Part shown: one piece after another, positions 63,783 to 64,000 of the stretch
Numbering within the stretch: the first letter of the stretch is position 1
Layout: each line of letters starts with the position of its first letter
Origin: Verrucomicrobiia bacterium
Lineage (GTDB): Bacteria > Verrucomicrobiota > Verrucomicrobiia > Verrucomicrobiales > DEV007
Assembly (NCBI GenBank): GCA_030425385.1
Contig: JAUIAH010000008.1
Coordinates: 142,153-206,152 of the forward strand
Length of the DNA: 64,000 bases
Direction of reading: 5' to 3'
Translations under genes and position numbers: made by a program
Notes under the pieces: generated by a model
The model's input: only the letters and a program-made list of their open reading frames with translations
Told to the model about the DNA's origin: nothing
The model's database searches: none

Positions 63783-63908
63783 ATGCCCATCAAGATCACA
63801 GAACGGGATTCAGCCGCTGAGATCGCGTGGCTTTGCGACGATGACTGGGAGCTTCCGAGACAACTTCGGACCCTAGGAATGGCGCACAATTTAGTTAAGA
63901 CATCTTAA
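63783..63908 (+). CDS. short open frame, doubtful gene
   Basis: ATG 63783 to TAA 63908 gives 41 codons starting MPIKITERDSAAEIAWLCDD. The composition is protein-like (acidic, Trp-containing) and the start follows the PDZ protein's stop by 26 nt. It matches no family I know and could be a gene remnant. Its last bases form half of the palindrome at 63895-63908. Confidence 0.3.
   Translation: MPIKITERDSAAEIAWLCDDDWELPRQLRTLGMAHNLVKTS
63895..63908. promoter_or_regulatory. TTAAGACATCTTAA palindrome, possible operator
   Basis: TTAAGA-CA-TCTTAA is a perfect 14-nt inverted repeat in an AT-rich stretch 23 bp before the ATG at 63931. The position and symmetry fit a repressor site overlapping a promoter. 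Confidence 0.45.
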
Positions 63909-63930
63909 ATAAATGTGCGATATTGGGTGC

Positions 63931-64000
63931 ATGAATGTAAACGATCATTGTCCCGGCCCTTACGACGATAACACGAACAGGCGCATGGTCACCTTTGCGT
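63931..64000 (+). CDS. 5' end of a gene cut by the window edge
   Basis: ATG 63931 opens a frame that is still open at base 64000 (23 codons, beginning MNVNDHCPGPYDDNTNRR). Too little is visible to assign a family. The AT-rich region with a palindrome just upstream supports a real promoter and start. Confidence 0.4.
   Translation, partial: MNVNDHCPGPYDDNTNRRMVTFA

Overview
The window is bacterial chromosome of moderately high G+C, about 95% coding, and most likely from a free-living Verrucomicrobiota. Pointers are: a perfect TGTTC-N4-GAACA box in front of imuB (as far as I recall, the LexA motif type reported for Verrucomicrobia), a GxxExxY gene between palindromic repeats, Tat-exported Gfo/Idh/MocA proteins, a sulfatase, a CehA/McbA-type hydrolase, large secreted proteins with 'DPDGDGL..' calcium-type C-termini, and a cluster of proteins built on a W-A-x-x-D-P-x-A-A repeat. 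No rRNA, tRNA or CRISPR was seen.

Layout. 1-3.1 kb: tail of an unknown gene and a two-component pair. 3.1-3.9 kb: GxxExxY gene between two 95-bp repeats. 3.9-14.5 kb: orphan imuB with its LexA box, an Nramp-like transporter with a Tat-type protein, a Gfo/Idh/MocA protein, a zinc metallopeptidase, a serine hydrolase, an M29 aminopeptidase and a LysM protein. 14.6-18 kb: ptsI, ptsH, argB and a DUF167 gene. 18-29.8 kb: a minus-strand run of FHA membrane protein, CehA/McbA-like hydrolase, a degenerate reprolysin-like protein, sulfatase, murJ and a pentapeptide-repeat protein. 30-35.2 kb: a CreBC two-component operon with CreD and a secreted protein, preceded by three exactly phased TTCAC boxes. 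35.2-37.5 kb: lipoprotein, cupin, SDR and remnants of a two-gene module. 37.6-44.4 kb: four divergent repeat-protein paralogs, one frameshifted. 44.9-54.7 kb: DEXH helicase, ceramidase-like protein, YceH, rpoN, creatininase-type amidase, peptidoglycan-binding protein and dGTPase. 54.7-64 kb: a probable secreted selenoprotein, a BNR-like protein, a RAYT transposase, a PQQ-type propeller and an active/inactive trypsin-like protease pair.

The most exciting observation is the gene at 57238-54719 (minus). It reads as a signal peptide, then a thioredoxin-like domain in which both cysteines of the W-C-x-x-C motif are encoded as TGA, then seven InlB-type repeats. The frame stays open through both TGA codons. 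A stem-loop with the spacing and loop G expected of a bacterial SECIS element lies just downstream of both. This suggests a secreted U-x-x-U (diselenide-type) selenoprotein that normal gene calling would split into a 62-aa peptide and a truncated 743-aa protein. The second notable system is the CreBCD-like operon, whose promoter carries TTCAC-N6-TTCAC-N6-TTCAC, the operator grammar known for enterobacterial CreB.
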